A stretch of 64,000 bases of DNA from Paeniglutamicibacter antarcticus (GTDB taxonomy: Bacteria; Actinomycetota; Actinomycetes; Actinomycetales; Micrococcaceae): NCBI RefSeq assembly GCF_900010755.1, contig NZ_CZJT01000169.1:1-64000 (forward strand), in the 5' to 3' direction. Positions 8,541-17,551 of this stretch are shown one piece after another. A program made the translations under genes and the position numbers. Position 1 is the stretch's first letter. Every line of letters starts with the position of its first letter. The notes under the pieces were generated by a model. It was not told the DNA's origin. It saw only the letters and a list, made by a program, of their open reading frames with translations, and made no database searches.

Positions 8541-10124
8541 ATGAATGCCAGCTCCACCCTCACCACCGCTGCCGTCACCGTCTCGACCGGCGCGCTGCTC
8601 CCCCAAGAAGTCGTCAACGTAGCCCGCCATTTGGCCCCGGTGGAAATTTCCGCGGAGTCCATCGCCGCCATGAAAACCTCACGCGCGGTCATCGACGCAC
8701 TGGTCAATGACACGGTCCCGCACTACGGCGTCTCCACCGGCTTCGGCGCACTAGCCACCAAGCAGATCCCGATCGAGCTGCGCACCCAGCTGCAGCGTTC
8801 GCTGATCCGCTCGCACGCTGCATCCTCGGGCGCCGAGGTCTCCCGCGAAATCATCCGCGGCCTGATGCTCAACCGGCTATCCACCATGGCTACCGGGCGC
8901 ACCGGCGTGCGCCCGGTCGTCGCACAGACCTACGCAGCCCTGCTGAACGCGCAGATCACCCCGGTGGTGGGTGAATACGGTTCGCTGGGTTGCTCCGGGG
9001 ATCTGGCCCCGCTGTCGCACTGCGCCCTGGCAGTCATGGGCGAGGGCAAGGTCCGCAATGCAGCAGGAGAACTCGTCGACGCCGCCGAAGCACTGGCTGC
9101 CGCGGGCATCGAACCGGTGGTGCTGGCCGAAAAGGAGGGCCTGGCGCTGATCAACGGCACCGACGGCATGCTGGGCATGCTGCTGATGGCCGCCTCGGAC
9201 CTGCGCGAACTGGTCAGCATCGCCGACCTCTCCGCCGCCATGAGCGTCGAGGGCCTGCTGGGCACCGATGACGTCTTTGCGGCGGACCTGCACGCACTGC
9301 GCCCGCATCCGGGCCAGATCGATTCGGCCGCCAACATGCGCAATGTACTGGCAGGCTCCGCCCTGTTGGCCGAACAGAAGGCCGGTGCGCACCAGTTCAC
9401 CCGCGTGCAGGATGCCTACTCGCTGCGCTGCGCACCCCAGGTCCACGGCGCCGTGCGCGCCACATTGGCCCACGCCGAATCCGTTGCCTCGATTGAACTG
9501 GCCTCGGCCATCGACAACCCGGTGGTCACCGTCGATGGCCGCGTCGAATCCAACGGCAACTTCCACGGCGCCCCCATGGGCTATGTGCTGGACTTCCTGG
9601 CCATCGCCGTCGCGGACCTCGCTTCGATCTCCGAACGCCGCACCGACCGCTTCCTGGACACCGCCCGCAGCCACGGCCTGAACGCTTTCCTGGCCGATGA
9701 TCCGGGGGTCGACTCGGGCCACATGATCGCCCAGTACACGGCCGCCGGCATCGTCTCCGAACTCAAGCGACTGGCGGTTCCGGCCTCTGTTGATTCGATC
9801 CCGTCCTCGGCCATGCAGGAAGACCACGTGTCCATGGGCTGGCACGCCGGGCTGAAGCTGCGCAAGGGCATTGACGGGCTGGCACGCGTGCTGGCCATCG
9901 AGCTGCTCACCAGCGCACGCGCATTGGACATGCGCGACGGCGGCCTGGCCACCGCCAAGTCATCCCCCGTCATCAGCGCGGTGCGCGAAGCCATCCGCAC
10001 CAAGGTGCAGGGGCCGGGCACCGACCGTTTCATCTCACCGGAGATCGAGTCCGTGTTCGAGCTGGTCACCGACGGCAGCCTGCTGGCCGCCGCCAACTCG
10101 GCACTGTCAGCCCCTCTGGCCTGA
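8541..10124 (+). CDS. hutH: Histidine ammonia-lyase (HutH)
   Basis: The 527-residue product deaminates L-histidine to trans-urocanate, the entry step of the pathway. The MIO prosthetic group is made autocatalytically from a tripeptide in the loop GSLGCSGDLAPLSH. Here the tripeptide is C151-S152-G153 rather than the textbook Ala-Ser-Gly. Other conserved features are STGFGALA near the N-terminus, RVQDAYSLRCAPQVHG and SAMQEDHVSMGW. AGAAGG is positioned correctly before the ATG. It begins the plus-strand hutH-hutD operon. Confidence 0.97.
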   Translation: MNASSTLTTAAVTVSTGALLPQEVVNVARHLAPVEISAESIAAMKTSRAVIDALVNDTVPHYGVSTGFGALATKQIPIELRTQLQRSLIRSHAASSGAEVSREIIRGLMLNRLSTMATGRTGVRPVVAQTYAALLNAQITPVVGEYGSLGCSGDLAPLSHCALAVMGEGKVRNAAGELVDAAEALAAAGIEPVVLAEKEGLALINGTDGMLGMLLMAASDLRELVSIADLSAAMSVEGLLGTDDVFAADLHALRPHPGQIDSAANMRNVLAGSALLAEQKAGAHQFTRVQDAYSLRCAPQVHGAVRATLAHAESVASIELASAIDNPVVTVDGRVESNGNFHGAPMGYVLDFLAIAVADLASISERRTDRFLDTARSHGLNAFLADDPGVDSGHMIAQYTAAGIVSELKRLAVPASVDSIPSSAMQEDHVSMGWHAGLKLRKGIDGLARVLAIELLTSARALDMRDGGLATAKSSPVISAVREAIRTKVQGPGTDRFISPEIESVFELVTDGSLLAAANSALSAPLA

Positions 10125-10154
10125 TTCCCAACCACCGCTCCCCAAGGACCCTTC

Positions 10155-10787
10155 ATGGATGCGCAGCACAACCCGGGCCTGTCCCCGGGCACCGTCATCG
10201 CCTATGCCGGAATCCTTCCGGCGCCCTGGCGCAACGGAGGCGGGGTCACCCGGCAAATCGCTTCGGGGAAGCTGGATGCCGCAGGCAACCCGGAATCGGT
10301 TTCCGGTGATACGTGGGACTGGCGGATCAGCATCGCCGAGGTTGGCACGGCCGGGGATTTCTCGGCATTCGACGGGATCAACCGGATCCTGACCGTCGTC
10401 GACGGTGGCGGCCTGGCGGTGAGCATCGACGGAGACCAGCACTCGCTGGAGCCGTTTACCCCGCTGCGCTTCGACGGCGGGGCAGCCACCAGCGCCACGC
10501 TGCCCCACGGTCCCATCCGGGACCTGAACCTGATGACCCGAACCGGGACCGTCAACGGGCACGTTGAGATCGTGGAGCTGGCCGGGGAAACCGGGCTGGG
10601 CCTGTCCACCGGCAGCATCGGCATCCTGCTCAAGGGCCGGGCCCGGATGGTTTCGGCGGATCGCCGGGGCCGGGACCTGGAACCCTATGACGCTGTCATC
10701 GGTGGCGGGAAACCTGCACCGGTGCTCAGCGGAAGCGGATTGATGGCGGTGCTGTCGATCTCATCTGCCGCAACAGATCAGGGGTAA
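10155..10787 (+). CDS. hutD: HutD family protein
   Basis: The 210-residue cupin-like HutD protein is co-transcribed with hutH, 30 bp downstream, with AAGGA before the ATG. Family signatures are PWRNGGGVTRQIASG, WDWRISIAEV, GDFSAFDGINRILTVV and RDLNLMTRTG. HutD proteins are common in hut operons; a biochemical role is not firmly established, and a proposal is that they bind a pathway intermediate and limit over-induction. A second family member lies at 18616-19227. Confidence 0.92.
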   Translation: MDAQHNPGLSPGTVIAYAGILPAPWRNGGGVTRQIASGKLDAAGNPESVSGDTWDWRISIAEVGTAGDFSAFDGINRILTVVDGGGLAVSIDGDQHSLEPFTPLRFDGGAATSATLPHGPIRDLNLMTRTGTVNGHVEIVELAGETGLGLSTGSIGILLKGRARMVSADRRGRDLEPYDAVIGGGKPAPVLSGSGLMAVLSISSAATDQG

Positions 10788-10937
10788 CGTCCGGGAACAC
10801 TCTTCAGGCAGCACCCGTGCTGGCTGCGGTGATCCAAGCTGCCGCTCGACACCACGATGGAACACGGGGTCTGCCCGCTTGGTTGTTCCTTGCGTTGCGT
10901 TCTGTTACCAACGCTGGGACATGGGTCTTTAGATCGT

Positions 10938-10969
10938 CGCGGATGAGGGGCATCCGCGCTATTTCTTTC
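10938..10969 (+). terminator. Probable terminator downstream of hutHD
   Basis: CGCGGATG (10938-10945) pairs with CATCCGCG (10951-10958) around the loop AGGGG and is followed by CTATTTCTTTC. The stem is GC-rich and the trailing segment T-rich. It lies about 150 nt after the hutD stop, so termination here would leave a long 3' end. Confidence 0.55.
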
Positions 10970-11078
10970 GAAGCATCATGCGTGGGGGCGGTGTTTTAGG
11001 TTGCAGATCTCAATCTCGTGTTCCTGCCACGCCACGGACGTGCGGGCCGGGCATGGACACTCGATTGGGCCCTTCTTT

Positions 11079-12221
11079 CTACCCTTGCTTCAGGTCTATA
11101 CCGAGGATCCGGTCATCCTGTGGACCCGGGGCGCCACGGCCGTCGGTGTTGTTGGTGAGGAACCACAGGCTCCCCTCCGGAGAAATGGTGACGTCCCTGA
11201 TGCGGCCAAATTCACCGTTGAAGTAATCGACGGATGTGGTGGGGTCGGTGACAGGGACGGCCCGCAGCACCTGCCCGCGCAGGTTGGCTATGAACAGGGT
11301 TCCGTCGACATGCGTCATGCCGCTGGGGCTGGCCTCACCGGGGGCCCACTGCTGCACCGGATCCGTGAAACCGGCGGTGTCGGCGATGCCTTCAACGTTC
11401 GGCCAGCCGTAGTTGGTACCCGGGGTGATGATGTTCAATTCGTCCCAGGTTTCCTGCCCGAACTCGGTGGCGTACATGGTGCCGTCCTTCGCCCAGGCGA
11501 GTCCCTGCGGGTTCCGGTGGCCGTAGCTGTAAACCAATGAGCCGGGGAACGGATTGTCGTTGGGAATTTCTCCTTCGGCCGTCATTCGAAGGATCTTGCC
11601 ACCCAGTGATTCCAGGTCCTGGGCGCTGCCGGTCTGGCCGGCGTCGCCGACGGTGGCGTAGAGCAAACCGTCGGGGCCGAAGGCGATGCGGCCGCCGTCG
11701 TGGTAGCTAGCCGAGGGGATCTTGTCGATGATGGTTGTGGCTTCGCCGAGGGCCAGCGACCCGGGGGCTCCGGTGACGTCGAAGCGTTGGATCCGGTTTC
11801 CGTCGGCAGCCGTCGAGTATGCGTACAGCCGTCCTTGACCATCGACAGCCAAGCCCAGCAGCCCTCCCTCGCCCGAGCTGCCCACATCCGGGACGGTCCC
11901 GATCGCGCGGGTGGTCCCGTCTTCGGCGAGTTCAAGAATGCGGGCGCTGTCCCGTTCGCTAACCAGCGCAGTGTCGTTGCGGAAGACCACGGACCAGGGA
12001 GCATTCAGGGACGTGGCAACGTTTCGCGGCGTGCCCGTCGGCGCAACCCCTTCGGCGGGTTCGTTCAGCAGTGATGGCGCGGTCGAGGTGGCAGCCGTCG
12101 AGGAAGAACTTGGTGTCGATGATGTCACCGGTGGTGCTGGCGGTGCCGTGGTGCATGAGGTCAGCAGGATGCTGGCCCCGAGGCCGGCGGCCCACATCGA
12201 TGACGTTCGTGGATAACTCAT
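11079..12221 (-). CDS. Lipoprotein sugar dehydrogenase, PQQ-dependent soluble glucose/aldose dehydrogenase (GSDH) family
   Basis: The 380-residue product starts with a lipoprotein signal peptide whose lipobox LLTSC places the acylated cysteine at C23, followed by a low-complexity Ser/Thr/Pro linker. The rest is a six-bladed beta-propeller of the Asd/GSDH type: NAPWSVVFRND, GEGGLLGLAVD, YHDGGRIAFGPDGLLYATV, SYGHRNPQGLAW, EFGQETWDELN and GTNYGWPNVEG. Such enzymes oxidise aldoses with PQQ at the cell surface. No PQQ synthesis gene is visible, so the cofactor would come from elsewhere or the substrate may differ. AAGGAG precedes the ATG. Confidence 0.9.
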   Translation of the reverse strand: MSYPRTSSMWAAGLGASILLTSCTTAPPAPPVTSSTPSSSSTAATSTAPSLLNEPAEGVAPTGTPRNVATSLNAPWSVVFRNDTALVSERDSARILELAEDGTTRAIGTVPDVGSSGEGGLLGLAVDGQGRLYAYSTAADGNRIQRFDVTGAPGSLALGEATTIIDKIPSASYHDGGRIAFGPDGLLYATVGDAGQTGSAQDLESLGGKILRMTAEGEIPNDNPFPGSLVYSYGHRNPQGLAWAKDGTMYATEFGQETWDELNIITPGTNYGWPNVEGIADTAGFTDPVQQWAPGEASPSGMTHVDGTLFIANLRGQVLRAVPVTDPTTSVDYFNGEFGRIRDVTISPEGSLWFLTNNTDGRGAPGPQDDRILGIDLKQG

Positions 12222-12443
12222 GGTTGACTCCTTGGTTTCGGTGCCCGGAATTGGGCCGTGCAGGTTCCTGGACGGGAGCGCTGTGCACCATCAAAGGAGG
12301 CGCGGCCAGCAGGGGTGCCGGTCGAGAAGCGCAAAGATCCTTCGCCCCGAATCCCGAAAGCCTTCAGCCATGGTCGCCCGGGTGTCCTTTGGCGCTCTGG
12401 GTGGCTGTGGTGGTTTGATGCGGGCAGTCCCTGCCTGCCGGGC

Positions 12444-13004
12444 CTAGTTGACCAATTCGACGGTGACGTTGTTTCCCTCGAGGCGATCCAACTGTTCGAG
12501 AGTGGCCTCGTAGGTCCCGAGGTGGATGGTTTGCTCCGAGTATCCGATGCCGTCGGTGTTGTAGTAGAAGCCGAGGTTACCCCACGGTATGAAGTAGATG
12601 AGATCCCCATCCGTGGGGTCCGAGCCCGGGGAACCTTCGGTCACGAGCTCGCGGGGCAGGTCGGCGAGCTTCTCCCGTCCGGCGAATTCCTCGATGGGCA
12701 CGGTGATCGGAAGCATCGACAGGAAATCCCTTGCCGTGGGGTTGTCCGGCTTGATGGTGACTTCAACGGAAGTCTCACCCGACGTGAAGCGCACGACGGG
12801 AGCCTGCCTACCCTCCACGTCCGCGGCGGGTGATTCCGGACCGGACGGGGCAGGGCTCGCTGCCGGAATCGACGTCGCGGCGGATCCGGAGGCGGTCGCT
12901 GCGGGCGTCACCGGGATCGTGGATCCGGTTTCGCCGGGCGCAGCGCATCCGGCCATGGCCATCAACAGGGCCAAGGATCCTGCTGTGACGATCATTCGAC
13001 GCAT
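12444..13004 (-). CDS. Lipoprotein with cyclophilin-like fold domain
   Basis: The 186-residue product begins with a signal peptide ending in a lipobox (MAMAGC, C20), then a Pro/Ala/Ser-rich linker to about residue 62. The C-terminal part resembles the Cyclophil_like domain: VRFTSGETSVEVTI, DFLSMLPITVP, FAGREKLADLP, GDLIYFIPWGNLGFYY and IHLGTYE. Known relatives are small beta-barrel proteins without demonstrated prolyl isomerase activity. The start at 13004 is chosen from the signal peptide and a purine-rich upstream site. It follows the alcohol dehydrogenase by 67 bp and probably ends that operon. Function unknown. Confidence 0.8.
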   Translation of the reverse strand: MRRMIVTAGSLALLMAMAGCAAPGETGSTIPVTPAATASGSAATSIPAASPAPSGPESPAADVEGRQAPVVRFTSGETSVEVTIKPDNPTARDFLSMLPITVPIEEFAGREKLADLPRELVTEGSPGSDPTDGDLIYFIPWGNLGFYYNTDGIGYSEQTIHLGTYEATLEQLDRLEGNNVTVELVN

Positions 13005-13071
13005 TTTTCTGCCTTTCCTGTATGCCGGTGGCCCGGATCCGGACCGGGTCTCTTCCCTGAACTGCTCGGGG

Positions 13072-14112
13072 TTAGAGGGTTGAAGTGTCGATGACGAAGC
13101 GGTAGCGGACATCGGAGGCCAGGACGCGTTCGTAGGCGTCATTGATTTTGTCCGCCGGGATGACCTCGATTTCGGCACCGATGCCGTGCTCGGCGCAGAA
13201 GTTGAGCATTTCCTGGGTCTCACGGATGCCGCCGATCATTGAGCCGGCGAAGGAACGCCGTCCTGTGATCAACGAGAACGCCTGCACGGGGAGTGGTTCT
13301 GCCGGGGCGCCGACGTTGACCAGTGCGCCGTCGAGGGTGAGCAGTTGCAGGTAGGCGTTGATGTCGAGGGCGGCGCTGACGGTGTTGATGATCAAGTCGA
13401 AGCTGCCGGCAAGATCGCTAAAGGTTTTCTCATCGCTGGTGGCGTAATAGTGGTCAGCTCCAAGGCGCAGGCCGTCTTCCTGCTTTTTCAGCGACTGGGA
13501 CAGCACCGTGACGGTGGCGCCCATGGCGTGCGCCTGCTGGACGGCCATGTGCCCGAGGCCGCCGAGCCCGATGACGGCGACGTTCCTGCCCTGGCCGGCA
13601 CCCCAGTGCCGCAGCGGCGAGTAGGTGGTGATCCCAGCACACAGCAAGGGCGCTGCGACATCGAGTTCGAGGCCCTCGGGGATACTGAGAACGAAGTCTT
13701 CGGTCACAACTACGTGGGTGGCGTAGCCGCCCTGGGTGATGGTTCCATCGACGTCGAGGGCCCCGTAGGTGCCGATGTTTCCTGCGAGGCAGTATTGTTC
13801 CTCGCCCTTGCGGCAGTTGATGCATTCTCGGCAGGAGTTGACCATGCAGCCGACGCCTACGCGGTCACCCACAGCATGGATGGTCACGGCCGAACCAATT
13901 TCTGCGACAATTCCGGCGATCTCGTGGCCCGGGGTCAGCGGGTAGGACTGTGCGCCCCAGTCCCCGCGGACGGTGTGGATGTCCGAGTGGCAGATGCCGG
14001 CGAACCTGATGTCGATGAGGACATCGTGGGGTCCAACAGGTCGGCGCTCGATGCTAGTTGGAATGAGCGCTTCAGTGGCGGAAAGGGCGGCATAAGCCTT
14101 CACGGTTTGCAT
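13072..14112 (-). CDS. Zinc-dependent alcohol dehydrogenase, cinnamyl-alcohol-dehydrogenase/YahK type
   Basis: The 346-residue medium-chain dehydrogenase has catalytic zinc ligands C41 (GICHSDIH) and H63-E64 (GHEIAG), and a complete structural zinc site C94, C97, C100, C108. The Rossmann motif is GLGGLGH. Proteins of this type reduce aldehydes with NADPH. AGGAG before the ATG at 14112 fixes the start; the longer frame upstream is spurious. It lies between the MFS gene and the cyclophilin-fold lipoprotein on the same strand, consistent with an operon running from the dehydrogenase at 16510 downward, possibly for detoxifying aldehydes. Substrate not determinable. Confidence 0.92.
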   Translation of the reverse strand: MQTVKAYAALSATEALIPTSIERRPVGPHDVLIDIRFAGICHSDIHTVRGDWGAQSYPLTPGHEIAGIVAEIGSAVTIHAVGDRVGVGCMVNSCRECINCRKGEEQYCLAGNIGTYGALDVDGTITQGGYATHVVVTEDFVLSIPEGLELDVAAPLLCAGITTYSPLRHWGAGQGRNVAVIGLGGLGHMAVQQAHAMGATVTVLSQSLKKQEDGLRLGADHYYATSDEKTFSDLAGSFDLIINTVSAALDINAYLQLLTLDGALVNVGAPAEPLPVQAFSLITGRRSFAGSMIGGIRETQEMLNFCAEHGIGAEIEVIPADKINDAYERVLASDVRYRFVIDTSTL

Positions 14113-14165
14113 GGATTCTCCTGGTGGGTAAGGAACGGGAAAGGAATAAAAGAATAGCGGGAAAG

Positions 14166-15434
14166 CTAGCGCCGGGCGGGAAACGCAACACTGCGGGCGG
14201 TGCATGCAACCACCAGGGCCGCGGCAGCGAGCCCGATCATGAGCACGGGCAGGGCCATGCCATCGAAGGCGCCGATCAGGATGGCGCCGAGGACGCCGGC
14301 TGAGAATATGGCGAGGTTGAACGCCACGCCAAGCAGCGAGTTTGCGACATCCGCGTTCTCTCCGCTTGCCTCGCTGATGGCGGTCTGCAGTTGCGGGGCC
14401 GCGCCTCCGAAGGCGATTCCCCACAGCACCAGGGCTACCAGCACCGACACCGATGACTGGTTGCCCACGAGGAAGACCACGCCGGCGGCGATGAACACTG
14501 AGAGGCTAGCCAGCACCAGGGCCCTGGGCGCACGGTCGATGAGGATGCCGGTGATCCAGAGCCCGGCGAGAGCGGAGACACCGAACACCGCCAGTGCGAC
14601 GTCGACGCTCAGCGACAGATTGACCAAGCGCAGGTAGCTGGCGATGTAGGTGTACACGGTGTTGTGCGCAAGCATCCAGGCGAAAATGACCACGAGGATC
14701 ACGGTGACGCCGGGGATGGCAAAGACCCGAGCCAGGGGGATCCGGGATTCTGCCCGCTGCCCGGGGGCGTCGGGAACCAGCGCCAAGGCAAGGACCAAGG
14801 TGAGGATGCCCAGCATGGAGAGTACCGCGAAAGAGAAACGCCAGTCGAAGGTGGTGCCCAGCCAGGATCCAAGGGGCGTCCCGACCGCCAGTCCCAGGGG
14901 CGTGCCTATGGAGGCGATGGCCAGGGCGCGCCCTGCCAACTCCGGGGCGGTGATGCGGCGGGCGTACCCGGCGAGCATCCCCCAGGCCAGGCCGGAGAAA
15001 GCGCCCGCTGCGAATCTTGACCCCAGGGTGAGCACAATGTCCGGCGAGAAGGCCGTGACGGTGTTAGCGAGCAGGAAGCCGAGGATGCCGACGATGAATA
15101 CGGGCTTGCGCCGCATGCCGCGGGTGAGTGCGATGGCGGGGATCGTGAGGATCACGGTACCCAGTGCGTAGGCGCTGACAAGCTGCCCCGCCGTGCCTTC
15201 GGTGATGTCCAGTCCCCCGGCGATTTGCGGCAGCAGCCCGGCGGGCATGGTCTCGGTGGCGATGAGGATAAATCCCATGAGCGCCATGACCAGCAACGCC
15301 GGCAACGGCAGGTGCCCCGCCGGGACCGGATGCGTGCCGTGTTTGCCAGGCGTCCCTTGCCCGCGGCCGTGGGCATGCCCGACGGGCTGTGTCGGCGCAG
15401 CTATGGTTCGCGGCGAATCGGTTACTGATCTCAA
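14166..15434 (-). CDS. MFS transporter (DHA1-type drug/sugar efflux)
   Basis: The 422-residue protein has about 12 hydrophobic segments beginning near residue 45 (LPALLVMALMGFILIATET), after a hydrophilic His/Pro-rich N-terminus. The loop GMRRKPVFIVGILGF and AFSGLAWGMLAGYARR match DHA1 exporters related to chloramphenicol and arabinose efflux proteins. The start is TTG at 15434 with GGAA just upstream; a shorter start is possible. Flanking alcohol dehydrogenases on the same strand (gaps of 53-56 bp) suggest co-expression under the divergent XRE regulator. The transported compound is unknown. Confidence 0.87.
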   Translation of the reverse strand: MRSVTDSPRTIAAPTQPVGHAHGRGQGTPGKHGTHPVPAGHLPLPALLVMALMGFILIATETMPAGLLPQIAGGLDITEGTAGQLVSAYALGTVILTIPAIALTRGMRRKPVFIVGILGFLLANTVTAFSPDIVLTLGSRFAAGAFSGLAWGMLAGYARRITAPELAGRALAIASIGTPLGLAVGTPLGSWLGTTFDWRFSFAVLSMLGILTLVLALALVPDAPGQRAESRIPLARVFAIPGVTVILVVIFAWMLAHNTVYTYIASYLRLVNLSLSVDVALAVFGVSALAGLWITGILIDRAPRALVLASLSVFIAAGVVFLVGNQSSVSVLVALVLWGIAFGGAAPQLQTAISEASGENADVANSLLGVAFNLAIFSAGVLGAILIGAFDGMALPVLMIGLAAAALVVACTARSVAFPARR

Positions 15435-15490
15435 AGTGGTTCCGTTTCTTGCTGGTGCTTGCCAAGGGCAGGGGCGGTCATGGGCCCGGA

Positions 15491-16510
15491 TTACGGCGTC
15501 AGCAGGACCTTGATGGCACGGCGCTCGTCCATGGCCCGGTAGCCCTCCGCGGCGTCCGCCAGCGGGAGTGTGAGGTCAAAGACCTTCCCCGGGTTGATCT
15601 TGCGTTCCCAGATCAAATCGATCAGTTCGGGCAGGAAGCGACGCACGGGTGCGGGACCTCCGTGCAGGTGCACGCCTGAGAAGAACAGTTCCAGTCCGGG
15701 CAGCTCCACGTCGTGGGAGACACCTACATAGCCGACGTGCCCGCCGGGGCGGGTGGATCTAATGGCCTGCATCATGGATTCCTGGGTGCCGACTGCCTCG
15801 ATCACCGAATGGGCGCCGAGCCCGCCGGTGAGCTCCTTGATGCGGGCCACACCCGCATCGCCACGTTCTTCAACAATGTCGGTGGCCCCGAACTCGCGTG
15901 CAAGTTCCTGCCGGTCCCAGTGGCGGCTCATGGCGATGATCCGCTCCGCGCCCAGCTGCCTGGCGGCAAGCACACCGAGCAGGCCGACGGCACCGTCTCC
16001 GACGACCGCGACGGTCTTGCCCGGGCCGACCTCGGCGGCAACGGCGGCGAACCAGCCGGTGCCCAGCACGTCGGACGCGGCCAAGAGCGAGGGGATCAAA
16101 TCGGGATCGGGCATCCCCGGGGTGGCCACCAGGGTTCCGTCCGCCCACGGGATGCGGGCGTATTCGGCCTGCGTGCCGATGCCGCCCATCGCTTCCACGT
16201 GGACGCAACGCGACTGGTAGCCGGCTTGGCAGATCTCGCAGGTGTTGTCCGAGGCCATGAACGATCCGACGACGAAGTCACCGGGCTTCACGGTCTTCAC
16301 GTCCGCACCGATTTCCTCGATCACGCCCACGTACTCGTGGCCCATGGGAGCATCGGCCGCATCGTCGAGCCCGCGGTAGGGCCACAGGTCGGATCCGCAG
16401 ACGCATGCGGCGGTGACGCGGATGATCGCATCGGTTGGTTTGAGAATGCTGGGGTACTCGCGTTCGGCGATGCGGACATCGCCGGGGGCATGCATGATGA
16501 CTGAGCGCAT
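15491..16510 (-). CDS. Zinc-dependent alcohol dehydrogenase, Zn-ADH family
   Basis: The 339-residue medium-chain dehydrogenase has catalytic zinc residues C38 (VCGSDLW) and H58-E59. The structural zinc loop around 83-102 carries three cysteines (C91, C94, C102) and an aspartate (D88) where many relatives have a fourth cysteine. The cofactor motif is VGDGAVGLLGV. AGGAG lies 11 nt before the ATG. It is the first gene of the minus-strand cluster, divergent from an XRE regulator, with a perfect inverted repeat between them. Relatives annotated in actinobacteria reduce aldehydes; the substrate here is unknown. Confidence 0.9.
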   Translation of the reverse strand: MRSVIMHAPGDVRIAEREYPSILKPTDAIIRVTAACVCGSDLWPYRGLDDAADAPMGHEYVGVIEEIGADVKTVKPGDFVVGSFMASDNTCEICQAGYQSRCVHVEAMGGIGTQAEYARIPWADGTLVATPGMPDPDLIPSLLAASDVLGTGWFAAVAAEVGPGKTVAVVGDGAVGLLGVLAARQLGAERIIAMSRHWDRQELAREFGATDIVEERGDAGVARIKELTGGLGAHSVIEAVGTQESMMQAIRSTRPGGHVGYVGVSHDVELPGLELFFSGVHLHGGPAPVRRFLPELIDLIWERKINPGKVFDLTLPLADAAEGYRAMDERRAIKVLLTP

Positions 16511-16576
16511 GGTGGGTTTGCTCCTCGAGGATCGATTCGTCTTTCGCTACAAGGACACCACCTGAAGGTCTCGTGC

Positions 16577-16614
16577 GGGAGTCCCTGTTGGGGGAGGTAC
16601 TGCGAGGGACTCCC
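16577..16614. promoter_or_regulatory. Perfect inverted repeat between the ADH operon and the XRE regulator
   Basis: GGGAGTCCCT (16577-16586) and AGGGACTCCC (16605-16614) are exact reverse complements separated by 18 bp, and each arm contains a GGGA/TCCC near-palindrome. The site lies in the 135-bp divergent promoter region, so two operator half-sites for the XRE regulator are more likely than a terminator. Confidence 0.55.
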
Positions 16615-16645
16615 CCAGCCGGGACGCCTGCCTTACGGTAGAGGG

Positions 16646-17551
16646 ATGGATAATCGAGCGGAAGTACGCGAGTTCCTGCTCTCGCGTCGTGCACAGGTCG
16701 CCCCGGAACAGGTAGGCCTCCCAACCGGCACCAATCGAAGGGTCAAGGGCCTGCGCCGCAGCGAGGTGGCAACCCTGGCAGGCGTGAGCGTGGAGTACTA
16801 CACGCGCATTGAACGCGGCACGATCAGTGGCGCCTCACCCGAGATCCTCGATTCCATTGCCAAGGCGTTGAACCTTGATGATGCCGAGCGTGCACACCTG
16901 TTCGATCTCGCCCATGCGGCAAGCCCGGTGGCCAGGCCGCCGCGTCGCCGCAACCCGAAGACCTGGGTCCCTCACCAGTCACTGCAGTGGGCACTGGATG
17001 CGATCACTGCGGGCCCGGCATTCGTGCGCAACGGGCGCATGGACATCCTTGCCGTCAATGCCTTGGCTCACGCGTTCTACAAGGACGTCTACGACATGCC
17101 GGGCCAGCCGCCGAACATCGCAAGGTACACATTCCTCGACGAGCGGGCGCGCGATTTCTACCCCGACTGGGATTTGTTCGCCGAGGTGACCGTCGCAATC
17201 CTGCGCACCGAAGCTTCACGAGACCCACACAACAAGGAACTCCACGATCTCATCGGAGAGCTCAGCACCCGCTCCGACGAATTCAGGCGCCGCTGGAGCG
17301 CACACAATGTCCGACACCACGGCACCGGCTCCAAGACGTTCTTCCATCCGGTCGTCGGTGAACTCACCCTGGCCTACGAGGGCCTGGAGATGGCTTCCGA
17401 ACCCGGCCTGACCTTGACCATATATGCGGCCGAACCCGCTTCGAAGTCCGAGGAAGCGTTGCGCCTGCTCGCTTCGTGGGCAGCGACCGAATACCAAGGC
17501 ACTGTTCCAGGGCCACCGACTCGGGAATCCACGGAGCGCCGCCTCCGGTAG
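16646..17551 (+). CDS. XRE-family transcriptional regulator with MmyB-like ligand-binding domain
   Basis: The 301-residue protein has an N-terminal helix-turn-helix (GLRRSEVATLAGVSVEYYTR, about residues 35-54; IERGTISGASPEIL) and a C-terminal MmyB-like PAS-type domain (about 105-275: RNGRMDILAVNALAHAFY, TFLDERARDFYPDW, FFHPVVGELTLAYE). This architecture is common in actinobacteria, often next to oxidoreductase genes, and relatives are thought to sense small hydrophobic ligands. It diverges from the alcohol dehydrogenase at 16510, which it probably controls through the inverted repeat between them. Confidence 0.9.
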   Translation: MDNRAEVREFLLSRRAQVAPEQVGLPTGTNRRVKGLRRSEVATLAGVSVEYYTRIERGTISGASPEILDSIAKALNLDDAERAHLFDLAHAASPVARPPRRRNPKTWVPHQSLQWALDAITAGPAFVRNGRMDILAVNALAHAFYKDVYDMPGQPPNIARYTFLDERARDFYPDWDLFAEVTVAILRTEASRDPHNKELHDLIGELSTRSDEFRRRWSAHNVRHHGTGSKTFFHPVVGELTLAYEGLEMASEPGLTLTIYAAEPASKSEEALRLLASWAATEYQGTVPGPPTRESTERRLR

